A stretch of DNA of 64,000 bases from Sambucus nigra (taxonomy: Eukaryota; Streptophyta; Magnoliopsida; Dipsacales; Adoxaceae), in the NCBI GenBank assembly GCA_949130495.1, contig OX422215.1:69145244-69209243 (forward strand), written 5' to 3'. Below, in pieces: positions 24,640 through 34,199 of this stretch. The notes below the pieces were generated by a model that worked only from the letters and a program-made list of their open reading frames with translations, had not been told where the DNA came from and made no database searches. How positions within the stretch are numbered: the stretch's first letter is position 1; each line of letters starts with the position of its first letter. Position numbers and translations under genes: made by a program.

Positions 24640-24661
24640 AAGAGAGAGAGAGAGAGAGAGA
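24550..24661. repeat. (TA)n then (GA)n microsatellite
   Basis: About 43 TA units (24550-24637) are followed by about 10 GA units (24642-24661). They sit between the CA-rich array and the right-end subterminal repeats. Confidence 0.95.
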
Positions 24662-24696
24662 TTAACCTGAGAAAGGGTTTTTGCTCCAGAATTTAT

Positions 24697-24830
24697 CACG
24701 GTCGTGTCAAGGTCCTTGACCGTGATAATTATTTAAAGAATTGTCATGGTCGTAACAAGGTCAATGACCATGACACAAAACGCGTGTTTTTTGTCACGGT
24801 CAATGACCTTGACAAGGGTGGTCGGCTGAA
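24697..24830. repeat. CACTA subterminal repeats, right end
   Basis: Three clusters of the TGTCACGGTCA…TGACC word lie near 24697-24728, 24741-24773 and 24794-24818, in both orientations. They mirror the left end. Confidence 0.85.
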
Positions 24831-24863
24831 AGGTGACAATTTTGTCATTTTGGTGTAGTGACA

Positions 24864-25241
24864 TCCAGGACCTCAACCCATAGTTTTCCCTGCCTCGCTT
24901 TGGGAAATCCCTCTTCTTGTTTCCCATTTCTCCACAACCGAAATAATTCTTAGAGAAATCTTCTTGGCTCTGGACCTAGCCCTGCTGGCCTCCACCGCTA
25001 TTCCCTTGGCCTTGGCGGACCTAAGGAATGGGATAATGCTATTACTGAGGACCCTGTTAATCCTGCCTGAACCCACCACTCATGGGTCGATAACCTCTGA
25101 ATCTAAATCTCTTAGCCCGATCCCTCTACCAGAAATCTCTCTCCTACTACTGTTGTGCCCCACTGGCACCATCCTCATCTACCTTCCTAGTATTACTGGT
25201 CTCACTTACTCGCTTGCTCCCTTTCATGTAGTGTATGAACA
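24864..25241 (-). pseudogene. Gypsy gag remnant with zinc knuckle, right of the CACTA insertion
   Basis: On the minus strand the frame reads a Ser/Arg/Gly-rich gag tail and then a degraded knuckle near 24900 (FGCGEMGNKKRDFP; family pattern C..CG..GH..RDCP). It then runs into the ACA target site, where the CACTA element starts; the frame appears to continue at 17938. It is part of the Gypsy element whose 3' LTR is at 13630-16459. The right border is the start of the Copia C2 LTR, so the gag N-terminus and the 5' LTR of this Gypsy are missing. Confidence 0.6.
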
Positions 25242-26243
25242 TGTTCTATAAATGTCTACGGTAGTATCTAGGCATTTATATTTTATCCCAGATTTTAGAA
25301 TATATGTCATATACCGCTACAGTCGGATCGTCTCAACATGATCATATTTCGACGACCTCAATCCGAATTTTACGTTTCACGTGTCCATCATCACCAACAT
25401 CGTGCGTCGTGACTATTATCTTCAATCATGTATCTGTGGTAATAATTTTCGGCTCATAAAGGTCCATATACAGAAGCTGAATCACATCCGAAATCAAACT
25501 GATTCGGTCCTGAAGAAAATCGAAACGGTCCGCTGACCTTAAAGTACACTGTTTAAATTTGGGTACCAGACCGATCCAGCCAGAATAAAAAATGAACCGA
25601 TCCGGCTCTGACAAACTCACTACCAAGTTTTAACAATCTAACTGATCCGATTAAAGATAAAATCAAACCGAGCCAGATAGCAAAACTGATATGATTATCA
25701 TTTTCGGACCGGTCCGACGTGGTCAAAAAAATGCGGGGCATTTATTTTCTTCGAATTCTATAAATTGACAAATTCGGAGATGTTTTCGTTCAAGACTTTA
25801 GAGGGAACATTTATCAGACCTAATATATGAAGTACTCAACTTTCATCAAGCCCAAAACACTTTGAGATTCACAAAAACTCAGAATTACATGTGTAAATCA
25901 TTGTAAACCTACATACCCACATATATGGAGCATCGCCTTAGAGCGTCTTGCGAGAAGCTCTTGCTGATGACAACGAACAGGTGCCTGAGGGTCTTTATTT
26001 GTGAAATTTGATTTCTCTATATATGTAAGGGTTTACAAATCATATTTAAATAAAAAGCTTTTGCTCCTTTCGGGGATTTGTCCCCATTTGCTATGTGTTA
26101 TTGAATATTGCATGATTTGAATGTGTTTATCTATTAATCAGTCACCTTTAGATGAACGACCTAGGTGTATGTTTAAATTTGCATAATTAAAATTTGGATT
26201 TAATTAAATGGGTTTCTCTAGTTGAACAAGTAGCGCACTCTCA
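25242..26243 (+). mobile_element. 5' LTR of Copia C2 (SIRE-like)
   Basis: It begins TGTTCTATAAATG (start approximate) and ends in CTCTCA directly before a primer-binding site. It matches the C4 LTR at the ATATGTCATA word (25302) followed by CCGCTAC, at the GAACCGATCC/GGACCGGTCC words (25590-25720) and in the downstream third (about 25960-26240). It is about 1.0 kb. The GGACCGATCCG palindromes are present but more degraded than in C4. Confidence 0.8.
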
Positions 26244-26246
26244 AAT

Positions 26247-26258
26247 TGGTATTAGAGC
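26247..26258 (+). promoter_or_regulatory. Primer-binding site (initiator Met tRNA), Copia C2
   Basis: TGGTATTAGAGC lies 3 bp after the LTR end. It differs by one base from TGGTATCAGAGC of C4, the usual plant Copia site complementary to the 3' end of initiator Met tRNA. Confidence 0.85.
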
Positions 26259-26353
26259 AACTTACACAATTTCAACGTGTAATTTTCCGCAAAGTTTTTT
26301 TTTTCTGAATATCATTTTTTTTAAATTGATATCTGGAAAAGGAGTTTGTTCAA

Positions 26354-27283
26354 ATGGAAAAAGCGTTTAGTAAAATTCCAGTTTTTGACATGTCTAATTA
26401 TGCATACTAGAAAGCCCATATGAAATCCGCCCTTAAAGCCATTGATGAACGTGTGTGGATACTAGTTGAAGATGGGTGGACACCTCCCACCGTCACTATT
26501 AAAAATGTGAGAACTTTAACATATGCGGCTCAATGAATAGAGGATGAATTTAAATGGTCCACGTATAATTCTAAAGGACTTAGTGCCATTTTGGGATCCG
26601 TCACTCCTGATGAATTTCGACAAATAATGACATGTACCATGTCTAAAGAAGTATGGGACATTCTACAATTTACCCATGAAGGAACTAATGTTGTTAAAAG
26701 TCGAGACTGCAAAATTTAACAACTCTCTTTGAAATAATTACCATGTTGGAGTCTAAATACTTTCACAAATTCTATGCTTATTTATCTGATATAGTCAATA
26801 CCAGTTTCAACCTTCGAGAACACATCCCTAATGCTAGAGTTGTTAAAAATATATTGCGTTCCTTGCCTAAGCGCTTCATCCCTAAAGTCACAATTTTAAA
26901 TTCTTCAGGAAATTTGAACGCCTTTAAATTAGAAAAATTAGTAGGAGATCTTCAAACCAATGAAATAGACATGTTTCCTAAAACTTGTTAAAGCAAAAGA
27001 TAAAGGAATTGTACTTAAGACACGAGATGAAAAGAATTTTGAGTTAGCTAGGAGGAGGGTAGAATCGTCTAAACGGAGTGAGGAAAAAACATCAGATTCT
27101 GATTTTGACTATCATTTTGATGATTTGGATTTGTTTGGGAAGAATTTTAAGAAATTTTGCAAGTTAAAAAATAGTGGCAAGTTTAATGATAAAAAGAAAA
27201 TTTAGAAAAATAAAAATTCTAAAAAAGAAAAGAAAAACACACCCAAGAGAAATGAAGAGAGATGCTATGAGTGTGAAGGTAAG
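26354..27283 (+). pseudogene. Copia C2 gag, truncated at the zinc knuckle
   Basis: The start ATG at 26354 is in the same place relative to the PBS as in C4 (44834). The product runs parallel to C4 gag: MEKAFSKIPVFD, then the IDERVWILVE stretch, SVTPDEFRQIMTCT and HEGTNVV. Stops arise where C4 has tryptophan (TAG for the W of YWK at about 26408; TGA at 26533), and there are frame slips after about 26700. It ends inside the first CCHC knuckle (CYECEGK) at 27283, where the left Ogre-like LTR begins. The remainder of C2 is not found in the window. Confidence 0.9.
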
Positions 27284-27429
27284 TGTAGACACCCCATTCC
27301 ATTACCCCTAACTCTCCTTAGGTCCCTAGTACCTCCCTTCATCACTACAATCCCAGGTCATACCCCGATTACTGGCCTAGAAGTCAAACTCTTCATCTTG
27401 ACTGAGACTGAATGAATATTCAAAGGGCA

Positions 27430-27990
27430 CTGAATACCTTTTCCAACGGTCCGTCCCGTGCACGATTCCGACTTACAATGCGGACGAACGATCCGTTTGC
27501 GTTCAAAACTTAACCTAGAGGCCACCGGGCGCTCCCGGACTCTGTTTGACCTAAGTCAACTCTTCAGATCAATTGAGGATAAATTAATCTTTGAATGTAA
27601 CTGAATACCCTTTCTAACGGTCCATTCCGTGCGCGATTTTGACTTACCATGCGGACGAACGATCTGTTTAACTCCAAGAGGTCACCGAACGCTTCCAGGG
27701 CCTGGTTGACCAAATTCAACTCCACAAAATGGGTCAAACTCTTTGGAATGTTGAATTACATCTCCTAATATTTCCAACGGTCTGCTCCATGCGCGATTTG
27801 GAATTACCATGCGGACGAACGATCCGTTTGAGTCCGAACGATTTCCCGTCCAATGGACCGACAAACACTTCCAAGCCATATTTGACCCAAAGTCAACTCC
27901 CGAACCCGAGAGAGGTCCAAAGGAGTTTCAAAGGTCTCTGAATTACCTTTCCAATGGTCTACCCCGTGGGTGATTCTGACCAACGGTTTG
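27430..27990. repeat. About 165-bp tandem repeats in the left Ogre LTR (U3)
   Basis: The word CGGACGAACGAT recurs at 27481, 27652 and 27812, each time within a longer unit that includes a GTCAACTC segment and an ACGGTC segment. A fourth, partial unit follows at about 27950. The right LTR has the same arrangement in inverse (about 52900-53480). Confidence 0.85.
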
Positions 27991-28115
27991 CCCTCAGCAG
28001 CCAATTTTCCGAAAAGCCCTGAAACACACTGCCAAACAGTAGGTTTTAGACCCTACCTATCGGCAGGTGCCGATAGGCAGGACCAGGTCTATGATGATCA
28101 GTAGTTACCTGGGCC

Positions 28116-28123
28116 TATAAAAG
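28116..28123 (+). promoter_or_regulatory. LTR TATA box, left Ogre-like element
   Basis: TATAAAAG in the middle of the LTR is preceded by a GC-richer stretch and followed by a leader-like segment. The right copy has TTATAAGAAGG at the same relative place (minus strand, about 52706-52716). Confidence 0.6.
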
Positions 28124-29305
28124 GAGGCCTTCACCTCATTTTCAAGGGGAGCCCAGATCTGATAAAATTCACTCTCAACGAATCCCAGAAACTTCTCTCG
28201 AAGGCAGTGTGATTTCAACCTCCAAGTCCCTTTTTTACTTCCACTTTTCAGCATACTTTTCTTCAAACTTGGTGAATTAGACACTCTCCATCATCATCCA
28301 AGTGCAAGGGATGCTCTCCCACATTCAAGATCAATCTTAAGATCTCCAAGAAGGTCCATCTTTCTCAACTTTCTCTTCAAATTCTCTTAAATTTTCAATA
28401 ACTTATTTTATTATTTAGCACTTTTATTATCTCATTTTACACATCCTAATATACTTCTTTATTTAGTATTATTGCACATCTCTTATTTTCATATAAATAA
28501 AACCCAAAAAATAAGAAAAAGAGGGTTTGCTCATAAATTCCAAATAGGGATTCTCATACTTTCTCACACTTTTCTCACAACTAAAAACACTTTTTCCTAC
28601 ACACACACACACACTCAAAAATAAGAGATCCCCCATTTGGATTTATGGGATAAACCCCACCCCTCGTTTTGTATGCGAACTATGTGGACTTTGATGCCTT
28701 TATAGACTACGTAGGCGTCTCGGGGTAAAACCCGAGACTCGAGTCCCTTTCTCACTTTTTCTCTTATTTTCTATTTTCTCAAAATCCAATCTCCTTATAA
28801 TCTATATACTTGCTCTTAGTGACGTATTACTCCATATGCCTTATCGTTCCATTATAACAATCAACATAAGGGTAATAACGTAAATTTTACTTTCTAATAC
28901 TATTCTTATATCTTCCTACAGATTACTCGCTTTATCTCTTCCATGATACAAGTCGAGGATTCCTATATCCATTAGATATATTCACATGCATGCATATCAC
29001 GGGGAAAAATAAAGGAAAATAGCAAATATCCATGAGAGACCGAAAGGGCGGAATGGGTGCCTAACACCTTCCCATTTTGTAACTAAGTCTCCGAACCCTT
29101 CTCGAATCATTTTGGTTTCGCATTCACCAGTATGTCTTTGGATGCCATCCTTCGGGATGGCTTCCCCCTTTTCTTTTGTCTGTTTTGAGTAAAATAGACT
29201 AGAGACTCTGATTCTCTCTACATTTTTACACCTCATCTCAAATGACGTCGGCCGAAACGCTCCCAAGAGGGATGCACGAGACCCAAGGATTCTTTCCTCC
29301 GCGCG

Positions 29306-29321
29306 CTCGCCCGCGGGCGAG
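29306..29321. repeat. 16-bp perfect GC palindrome
   Basis: CTCGCCCGCGGGCGAG, 17 bp before the LTR end. It is not conserved in the right LTR. Confidence 0.9.
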
Positions 29322-29339
29322 GATCGGGGATGGACACAA

Positions 29340-29357
29340 TGGCGACTCCGGTGGGGA
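29340..29357 (+). promoter_or_regulatory. Primer-binding site, left Ogre-like element
   Basis: TGGCGACTCCGGTGGGGA follows the LTR end at 29338. This form of PBS (TGGCGACTC…GGGGA, tRNA-Arg type) is established for Ogre-like Tat elements. The right copy has a decayed version (TGGCAAATCTTCTGGGGA on the minus strand at about 42928). Confidence 0.8.
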
Positions 29358-30623
29358 TATGTTTTGTTTCGAGGGCTTGACTCTATTTACATGGATGCTA
29401 TATTTGTTTATATTTCCCCTATATCTGCATGTTCACCCTTTTTTCCATGTGTATCCCATGCTTATGCTTATGTTCACACACTTATAGAAAATTCTCCATA
29501 TACACTTCGCACCACGTGCACCTAGGATCACATATATCCACATATTGCACGCATCACCCATCCATACTTGGTGTACCTTTGGTACTTGTACTTTGCTCCC
29601 TGTTTGGCATAATCAAGAAAGGCATTCTCATCATAAGATACTAATAAGAGAATCATGCATGATTCACACGACATCACCAAAGAGCATTATTATTGACCAA
29701 ATTTTACCCAGTAACCAGAGGGTCACTTCGTGATGGACGCTGGTCTGACAGGTCGCAGTTAGCCTAAGCGATATGACTCTCACCTTCCATTGGCCAAGTA
29801 CCTTCGACGTATATCGAACGGTTCCCCCGCATCGTACCACTTGATCGAAGTCGTGACAGGAGGTATATCGTAGGGAATTCATTCACGTACGCCAAGTATA
29901 TCAAATTCTCTCTCACACGTACCGTCCCCACGAGGTATATAGTGAAGCAATTCACGTACACTCAGGTATATCAAATGGCTTGTCCACACGTACCTATTGC
30001 CCAAAAGAGCAAGACGTATATCATGGAAGTCACGTCAAAGGGGGGAACCCATGCCGATTCACCTAACCAACTGCATACCCGCATATAGGCGTCAAACCTA
30101 GGACACGCACTTTAGATTGTCGATTTTGACCCGAAACTCTACCAAAATTTCGGGTCGATCTGTCGCCCAAATTTTCATGAATTTTTAAAACGGGACCCTG
30201 TCCATGAGCCTGGTTACAAGTCCAGCCGTAGATTCACATATATTAAAAAAACCCCACTTTTCCAGGCTCGGGTCCCGCCTGGCATTGCATTTAGGAGAAT
30301 TAAATACAAGTGAGAACATAATAATCATAATAATCATGCTGAGTTCCGTCTCCAAAAGTATTTCTCCTTTATTTATCAAAAATCCAAAAAAATTTCTCCC
30401 TTATTTATCAAAAATCCAAAAAAATTTCTCCTTTCCTTATAAAAAAAATCAAAAAAATAGTTTCTTCCCTTTTTCTCAAAAATAAATCTCATCCTACGCC
30501 TTCTCAGGTCGATCGCAAGCCCTTGTCCTGGCTCCCTATTGGCTTCGGTCTTCAGTCAAATCACCCCAGAGTTTTATCCGTTCCTCTACTACTTCTTCTG
30601 AGTTTGGAATCCATCCACTTTCC
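29358..30623 (+). mobile_element. 5' untranslated region of the left Ogre-like element
   Basis: About 1.27 kb of leader before gag. It includes loosely repeated CACGTAC…TATATCAAAT words (29820-30000) and a 32-bp tandem repeat (30361-30460). No extra ORF1, which some Ogre elements carry, can be read. The right copy has the same leader, about 1.34 kb long. Confidence 0.75.
30361..30480. repeat. 32-bp tandem repeat in the left leader
   Basis: TTTCTCC starts at 30361, 30393 and 30425, within a 32-bp TTTATCAAAAATCCAAAAAA unit, with a degenerate fourth copy. Confidence 0.9.
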
Positions 30624-32027
30624 ATGGAGAATACAAATCAAGTACCAGTCATACATTCGGATCTGACGGCAGTCCTAGCTCAACTCGTGTCCAAGATTGA
30701 CAACCTCCAAACTGAGGTCCGAGAGATGCAACGAAATCAGGTTCCTATTCCTCAAGAGCCCAAGGCCCTATTCCCTCGTGCTATGGGTCCATCCGAGCTT
30801 ATCTGGGTTCCCAATGAATATCAGCACGCTCCACATACCCCTCCTGTCAATGGGCCGCCACCTGTCCAACATTCGATGCCAAACATTACCCAGCCTATGG
30901 CTAACCTGCCTATGGTCATTGATCCTAAGGAGGAGGATTTGAATAAAGTCAAGGAGGATCTCAATATGCTCACCAAGAAGTTCGACAAAGTCAAGATCTC
31001 TGGGAATTACATGGACTACACCCACATGTCTCCTTATCCTAAATAAAGGTTGCTCGAGAAGTTAAAGATGCCAAATATCGAGAAGTTCGGAGGGAGTGGA
31101 CCCCCAATTGTTCATCTTTGCAATTATCATCGTTCCATGACTCTACTAGGGGCTTCTGAAGAAGTGATGGACCAATTTTTTCAGCAAACTTTGAAGGATA
31201 GTGCCCTCCGATGGTTTTTATCTCTTGAGGAATCTAGAGTCCGTAGCTGGGAGGATGTAGCTCGAGAATTCATGTCACAATATAAATATAACAAAGAGCT
31301 TGAGGTCACCCGTCGTGATTTTTAGCTTCTCAAACAGAATACATGGGAATCCGTCAGTAACTTCATAACCCGATGGAGGGAGCAAGCAGCTACCATGAAC
31401 ATTCAGCCATCCAAGGAAGAACAGGTCAACATAGTGAAGAAGAAGTTCTTGCCCTATGTCGAAGAGACGATGGGAGGACAATATTATCCCCACTTCCAAG
31501 CTCTCAGAGAGGCTAGAGTAGAAATCGAGGAAAGCCTTGTTAAAATAGAGGTTGAACCGAAGAAGGTGTCCGGACAGTTCACCCCTAGAAAGTATGACAA
31601 GCCTACCAGTGCTACAGTCTCAACCAACCACATCATGGGAACCAGAAAGTCGCCCTGCCCCCATCCAAAGGGAATACACTGAGCTCCATGCTCCCCTCTC
31701 CAAAGTTTACTAAGCCCTGTTAAGCTAAAACCTTATCAAACCTTTGGATCACCGTCTATTGCCAAATCCACTCCCAAGAAACTTCAAGGCCGATGCCCAT
31801 TGCGCCTTTCATCAAACTGCCGGCCATACCACCGACCAATGCTTTCACCTTCGTACATAATCCAAGATCTTATTGACTGGGGTATCATCGCCCCACCAGC
31901 CAATCCTAAGACAAACACTACTCGTAATCGACTCCCAAATTATACCAATGCCATCTTCTTAGAAGAAAACCCAGATTTCGATCCATCAACTCAAATCACA
32001 CCCATATACTCTCGTAAACCTCTTTAA
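30624..32027 (+). pseudogene. Ogre/Tat-like gag (left copy), broken
   Basis: The start ATG is at 30624. One reading frame (30624, 31050, 31395 and 31800 are all in phase) is cut by stops near 31046 (TAA), 31325 (TAG) and 31680 (TGA). The readable order is an N-terminal coiled-coil stretch (LVSKIDNLQTEVREMQ), a Pro-rich region, KVKEDLNMLTKKFDKVK, and the gag core (PNIEKFGGSGPP, then YHRSMTLLG, LKDSALRWFLSL, WEDVAREFMSQY, and SVSNFITRWREQAATM across the second stop). The core is characteristic of Tat-lineage Ty3/Gypsy gag (retrotransposon gag domain). A Cys-His knuckle is not evident. The right copy (minus strand, 41595 downward) has the same domains at roughly 75-80% amino-acid identity over the clearest part. 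Confidence 0.85.
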
Positions 32028-32658
32028 ATTTGCCCATATTTCCTCTTACACCCAACTAGCCTCACTGATCAGGCACTGTCACTCCTTTTACCAGAGCATG
32101 CATCGCTATCCGTACCCATTATGAAAATAGAAGTACGGAATTGTCAGAAGTGTTGAACCAAATCCTAGAGTTCGGGCTGAAATTACCCTAAAAAATGTCA
32201 TCGATTTCTAGAGGCTCAGCACATTGTTCTTGGAAGCATGGAAATGGGCCCAAGATTTAGACAAGTGGGTGGTACCAACCAATGAAGTCAGCCTAGATGA
32301 TGTTGTCCAGATTATGGCAAAATTATTCGGGCAAACCAACAGCATTTGTAGTATCATCGGGTTACTTGACACTTTGAATCTATAAGGGATCTTGGTCCCT
32401 TCAATCACACATATCCCCACATAATGGGAGGACCTGTATGAAGAATCCATTAAAGTTATGGAATGCATTGAATTTACATGGAAAGACAGAATTATTGCCG
32501 CTGGTTGGGGGGAAGAATTTGAAGATTCGAGCGAAGAACAAGCTTCAGGAAGAGCTAGCCCAGTAGCCGACATATATGGGATGATATCATTTGAAGAACT
32601 CCTCGAAGAAATAAACAGGGTGACAGAATAAACTGAGATTGACAAGGAAACGGGATTC
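32028..32658 (+). pseudogene. Gag-protease linker of the left Ogre-like element
   Basis: This region continues the polyprotein in several short frames. Segments such as LSEVLNQILEFGLKLP (about 32140) and, further on, the acidic stretch around 32510-32640 align with the right copy (ORF at 39932-40195 and 39541-39750 antisense). No named domain is recognised. Confidence 0.5.
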
Positions 32659-33345
32659 ATGTTCTTCCCTTCTTTAGTAAATCACATGACCAGATCAGGG
32701 AGACATTACCAGGTTCCAAGCTCATTACCAGCAAATGACAAAGGGAAGGGCGTTGAAAACCTACCTATGCCAGAGATGACCATTGAGGAGAGTAAGATCC
32801 TCGATCAACTGAAGAAAACTCAATCTAACATCACTTTATGGAGGCTTTTCATGTCTTCCCAGCTGCACAGAAATGCTTTAATCAAGCTGCTCACTGGACT
32901 AATAGTTCCTCCCTCTACCTCACTAGAAGAAGCGGTAAATCTGGTCGGATCTTTGACCTCTACCCGAATGCTATCACTTTCTGAAGAAAAAATCCCCAGA
33001 ATTGGGCCAAATCACAATCATGCACTCAACATCTTCATCGAAGTTATGGGGAAGGCCGTGCCACTCTCCCTTGTCGATAACGGATCTGACTTAAATGTTT
33101 GCCCTCTGAGAACCTTCAAGTGTTTAGGCCTGAAAGAAAGCAAGCTCGCTCCAACCTCTGCCTTTGTACGTGCCTACGATAATACCCGTCATGAGGTGAT
33201 GGGTTCCATTAAACTTGTAATAGGGGTTGGCCCTATAAACCATGTCGTTGAATTCCAAGTCATAGACATCCCAGCTTGTTTCAACCTATTCTCGGACGAC
33301 CCTGGCTTCACAATATCAAGGGTGTGTCTTCCTCACCCCATATGA
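32659..33345 (+). pseudogene. Ogre-like aspartic protease domain (left copy)
   Basis: A 228-residue frame ends in a protease domain. After the NHALNIFIEVMGK lead-in comes PLSLVDNGSDLNVCPL (about 33055-33105), where the catalytic D-(T/N)-G reads DNG, as is common in Ogre/Tat proteases. VRAYDNTRHEVMGSI and VEFQVIDIP then follow, which is the family order. The frame stops at 33345; a frameshifted continuation (LKFFADGRVITILGDD, about 33345-33440) carries on the normal protein. No RT, RNase H or integrase follows; instead there is a 62-bp tandem repeat. So most of pol is missing. Confidence 0.85.
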
Positions 33346-33521
33346 AATTGAAGTTCTTCGCCGACGGGCGAGTCATCACCATTTTGGGCGACGACGAAAA
33401 TGCCGAGGGTCCAAGCACCAGCAGTCCAATAGCACGGGTCAAATGATATGCTCCTATCAGGATTCTGAATTGAGCCACTCTTACTCCCAACAGGGGACGG
33501 TTTCAAAGAAAGGGTTTGTCC
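33346..33521 (+). pseudogene. Post-protease remnant of the left Ogre-like element
   Basis: The frameshifted continuation of the protease-downstream region (KLKFFADGRVITILG…) ends at a TGA near 33448. About 70 further bases without recognised content lie between it and the tandem array. Confidence 0.6.
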
Positions 33522-33975
33522 GGAATATACATCATAGTTTGATGACCTCAGACCTTTAACATCATTAAGTTGGTAAAAATATGAGGTGAAACATCATAAT
33601 TTGGTGACCTTAGACCTTTAACATCATTATTTGGTGAAAATATGAGGTGGAACATCATAATTTGGTGACGTCAGACCTTAAACATCATTAAGTTGGTGAA
33701 AATATGAGGTGAAACATCATAATTTTGTGACCTCCGACCTTTAAACATCATTAAGTTTGTGAAAATATGAGGTGAAACATCATAGTTTGATGACCTCAGA
33801 CCTTTAACATCATTAAGTTGGTGAAAATATGAGGTGAAACATCATAATTTGGTGACCTCAGACCTTTAACATCATTAAGTTGGTGAAAATATGAGGTGAA
33901 ACATCATAATTTTCACACCCTAGACCTTTAACATCATTATTTGGTGAAAACATGAGATAAAACATCGCAATTATA
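33522..33975. repeat. 62-bp tandem array (about 7 units), satellite-like
   Basis: The unit begins AACATCATAATTTGGTGACC and ends AATATGAGGTGA. Copies are 80-97% alike by eye, and the last is the most degraded. Each unit is itself two related half-units of about 31 bp (AACATCATAATTTGGTGA and AACATCATTAAGTTGGTGA). Some copies lack 2-3 bases. The array sits at the breakpoint between the left Ogre-like element and the Tat-type element. Confidence 0.95.
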
Positions 33976-34199
33976 GGGCAACACCAGTAAATGAATTTTA
34001 AACAAAACATCATATGAAGCAATAGAATCTGAAGAGGTTGAACTACTTATGATTATCATCAAAAAGATTCAGGGTTACAAGTCAAAGAGTATCAAGAGGC
34101 CATCAAAGTTCACAAAAGTAAGAGGTACAGATAAAAGGGAAATCAAAATTATAACTATTAAAAAGCTTCACAAGAAAAGACCCCAAGTCTCGGCAGGAG
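33976..34199. other. Junction sequence, nothing recognised
   Basis: About 220 bp of A-rich DNA between the 62-bp array and the coiled-coil coding block. It may be 3' sequence of either neighbour. Confidence 0.4.

Larger units (their letters stand above)
17939..24860 (-). mobile_element. CACTA (EnSpm) DNA transposon, complete ends, 6.9 kb
   Basis: The terminal inverted repeats are CACTACACCAAA at 17939-17950 and its complement at 24849-24860. Both ends carry subterminal TGTCACGGTCATTGACC words in direct and inverted orientation: many at the left (17958-18251), three clusters at the right (24697-24830). Such arrays are the transposase-binding platform in this superfamily. The genes run on the minus strand: an N-terminal transposase-associated segment, a TNPD (Transposase_21) core, then DUF4218-like and DUF4216-like parts, all broken by stops and frameshifts. 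The element is therefore unlikely to be autonomous, though its ends look usable. It inserted into the gag of the Gypsy element at 13630-25241 and itself received a MULE-type MITE (22629-23039). Confidence 0.92.
17936..24863. repeat. 3-bp target-site duplication ACA around the CACTA element
   Basis: ACA at 17936-17938 and ACA at 24861-24863 directly flank the terminal CACTACACC/GGTGTAGTG. Three-bp TSDs are the rule for CACTA (EnSpm) transposons. Confidence 0.85.
27284..29338 (+). mobile_element. 5' LTR of the left Ogre/Tat-like element
   Basis: The LTR is 2,055 bp, from TGTAGACACCCCATT (27284) to GGACACA (29338), and is followed by a PBS. It is a diverged sister (I estimate about 80% identity by eye) of the minus-strand LTR that starts at 53594. 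It carries a U3 tandem array (27430-27990), a TATA box (28116) and a GC-rich palindrome close to its 3' end (29306-29321). Confidence 0.9.

Noticed and set aside
24074..24858. Several overlapping 97-203-codon frames, Pro/His/Thr-rich on one strand and Gly/Val/Cys-rich on the other
   Set aside because: They follow the CA-rich and TA arrays, exist in several frames at once, and have no domain; repeat artefacts.
24864..25251. Plus-strand 95-codon hydrophobic frame (24964-25251), possible membrane protein
   Set aside because: The opposite strand gives a gag-like tail with a zinc knuckle in the correct element order, which explains the sequence better.
33522..33975. Regularly repeated units considered as a CRISPR-like array
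   Set aside because: Units are contiguous tandem copies without unique spacers, in plant retrotransposon DNA.
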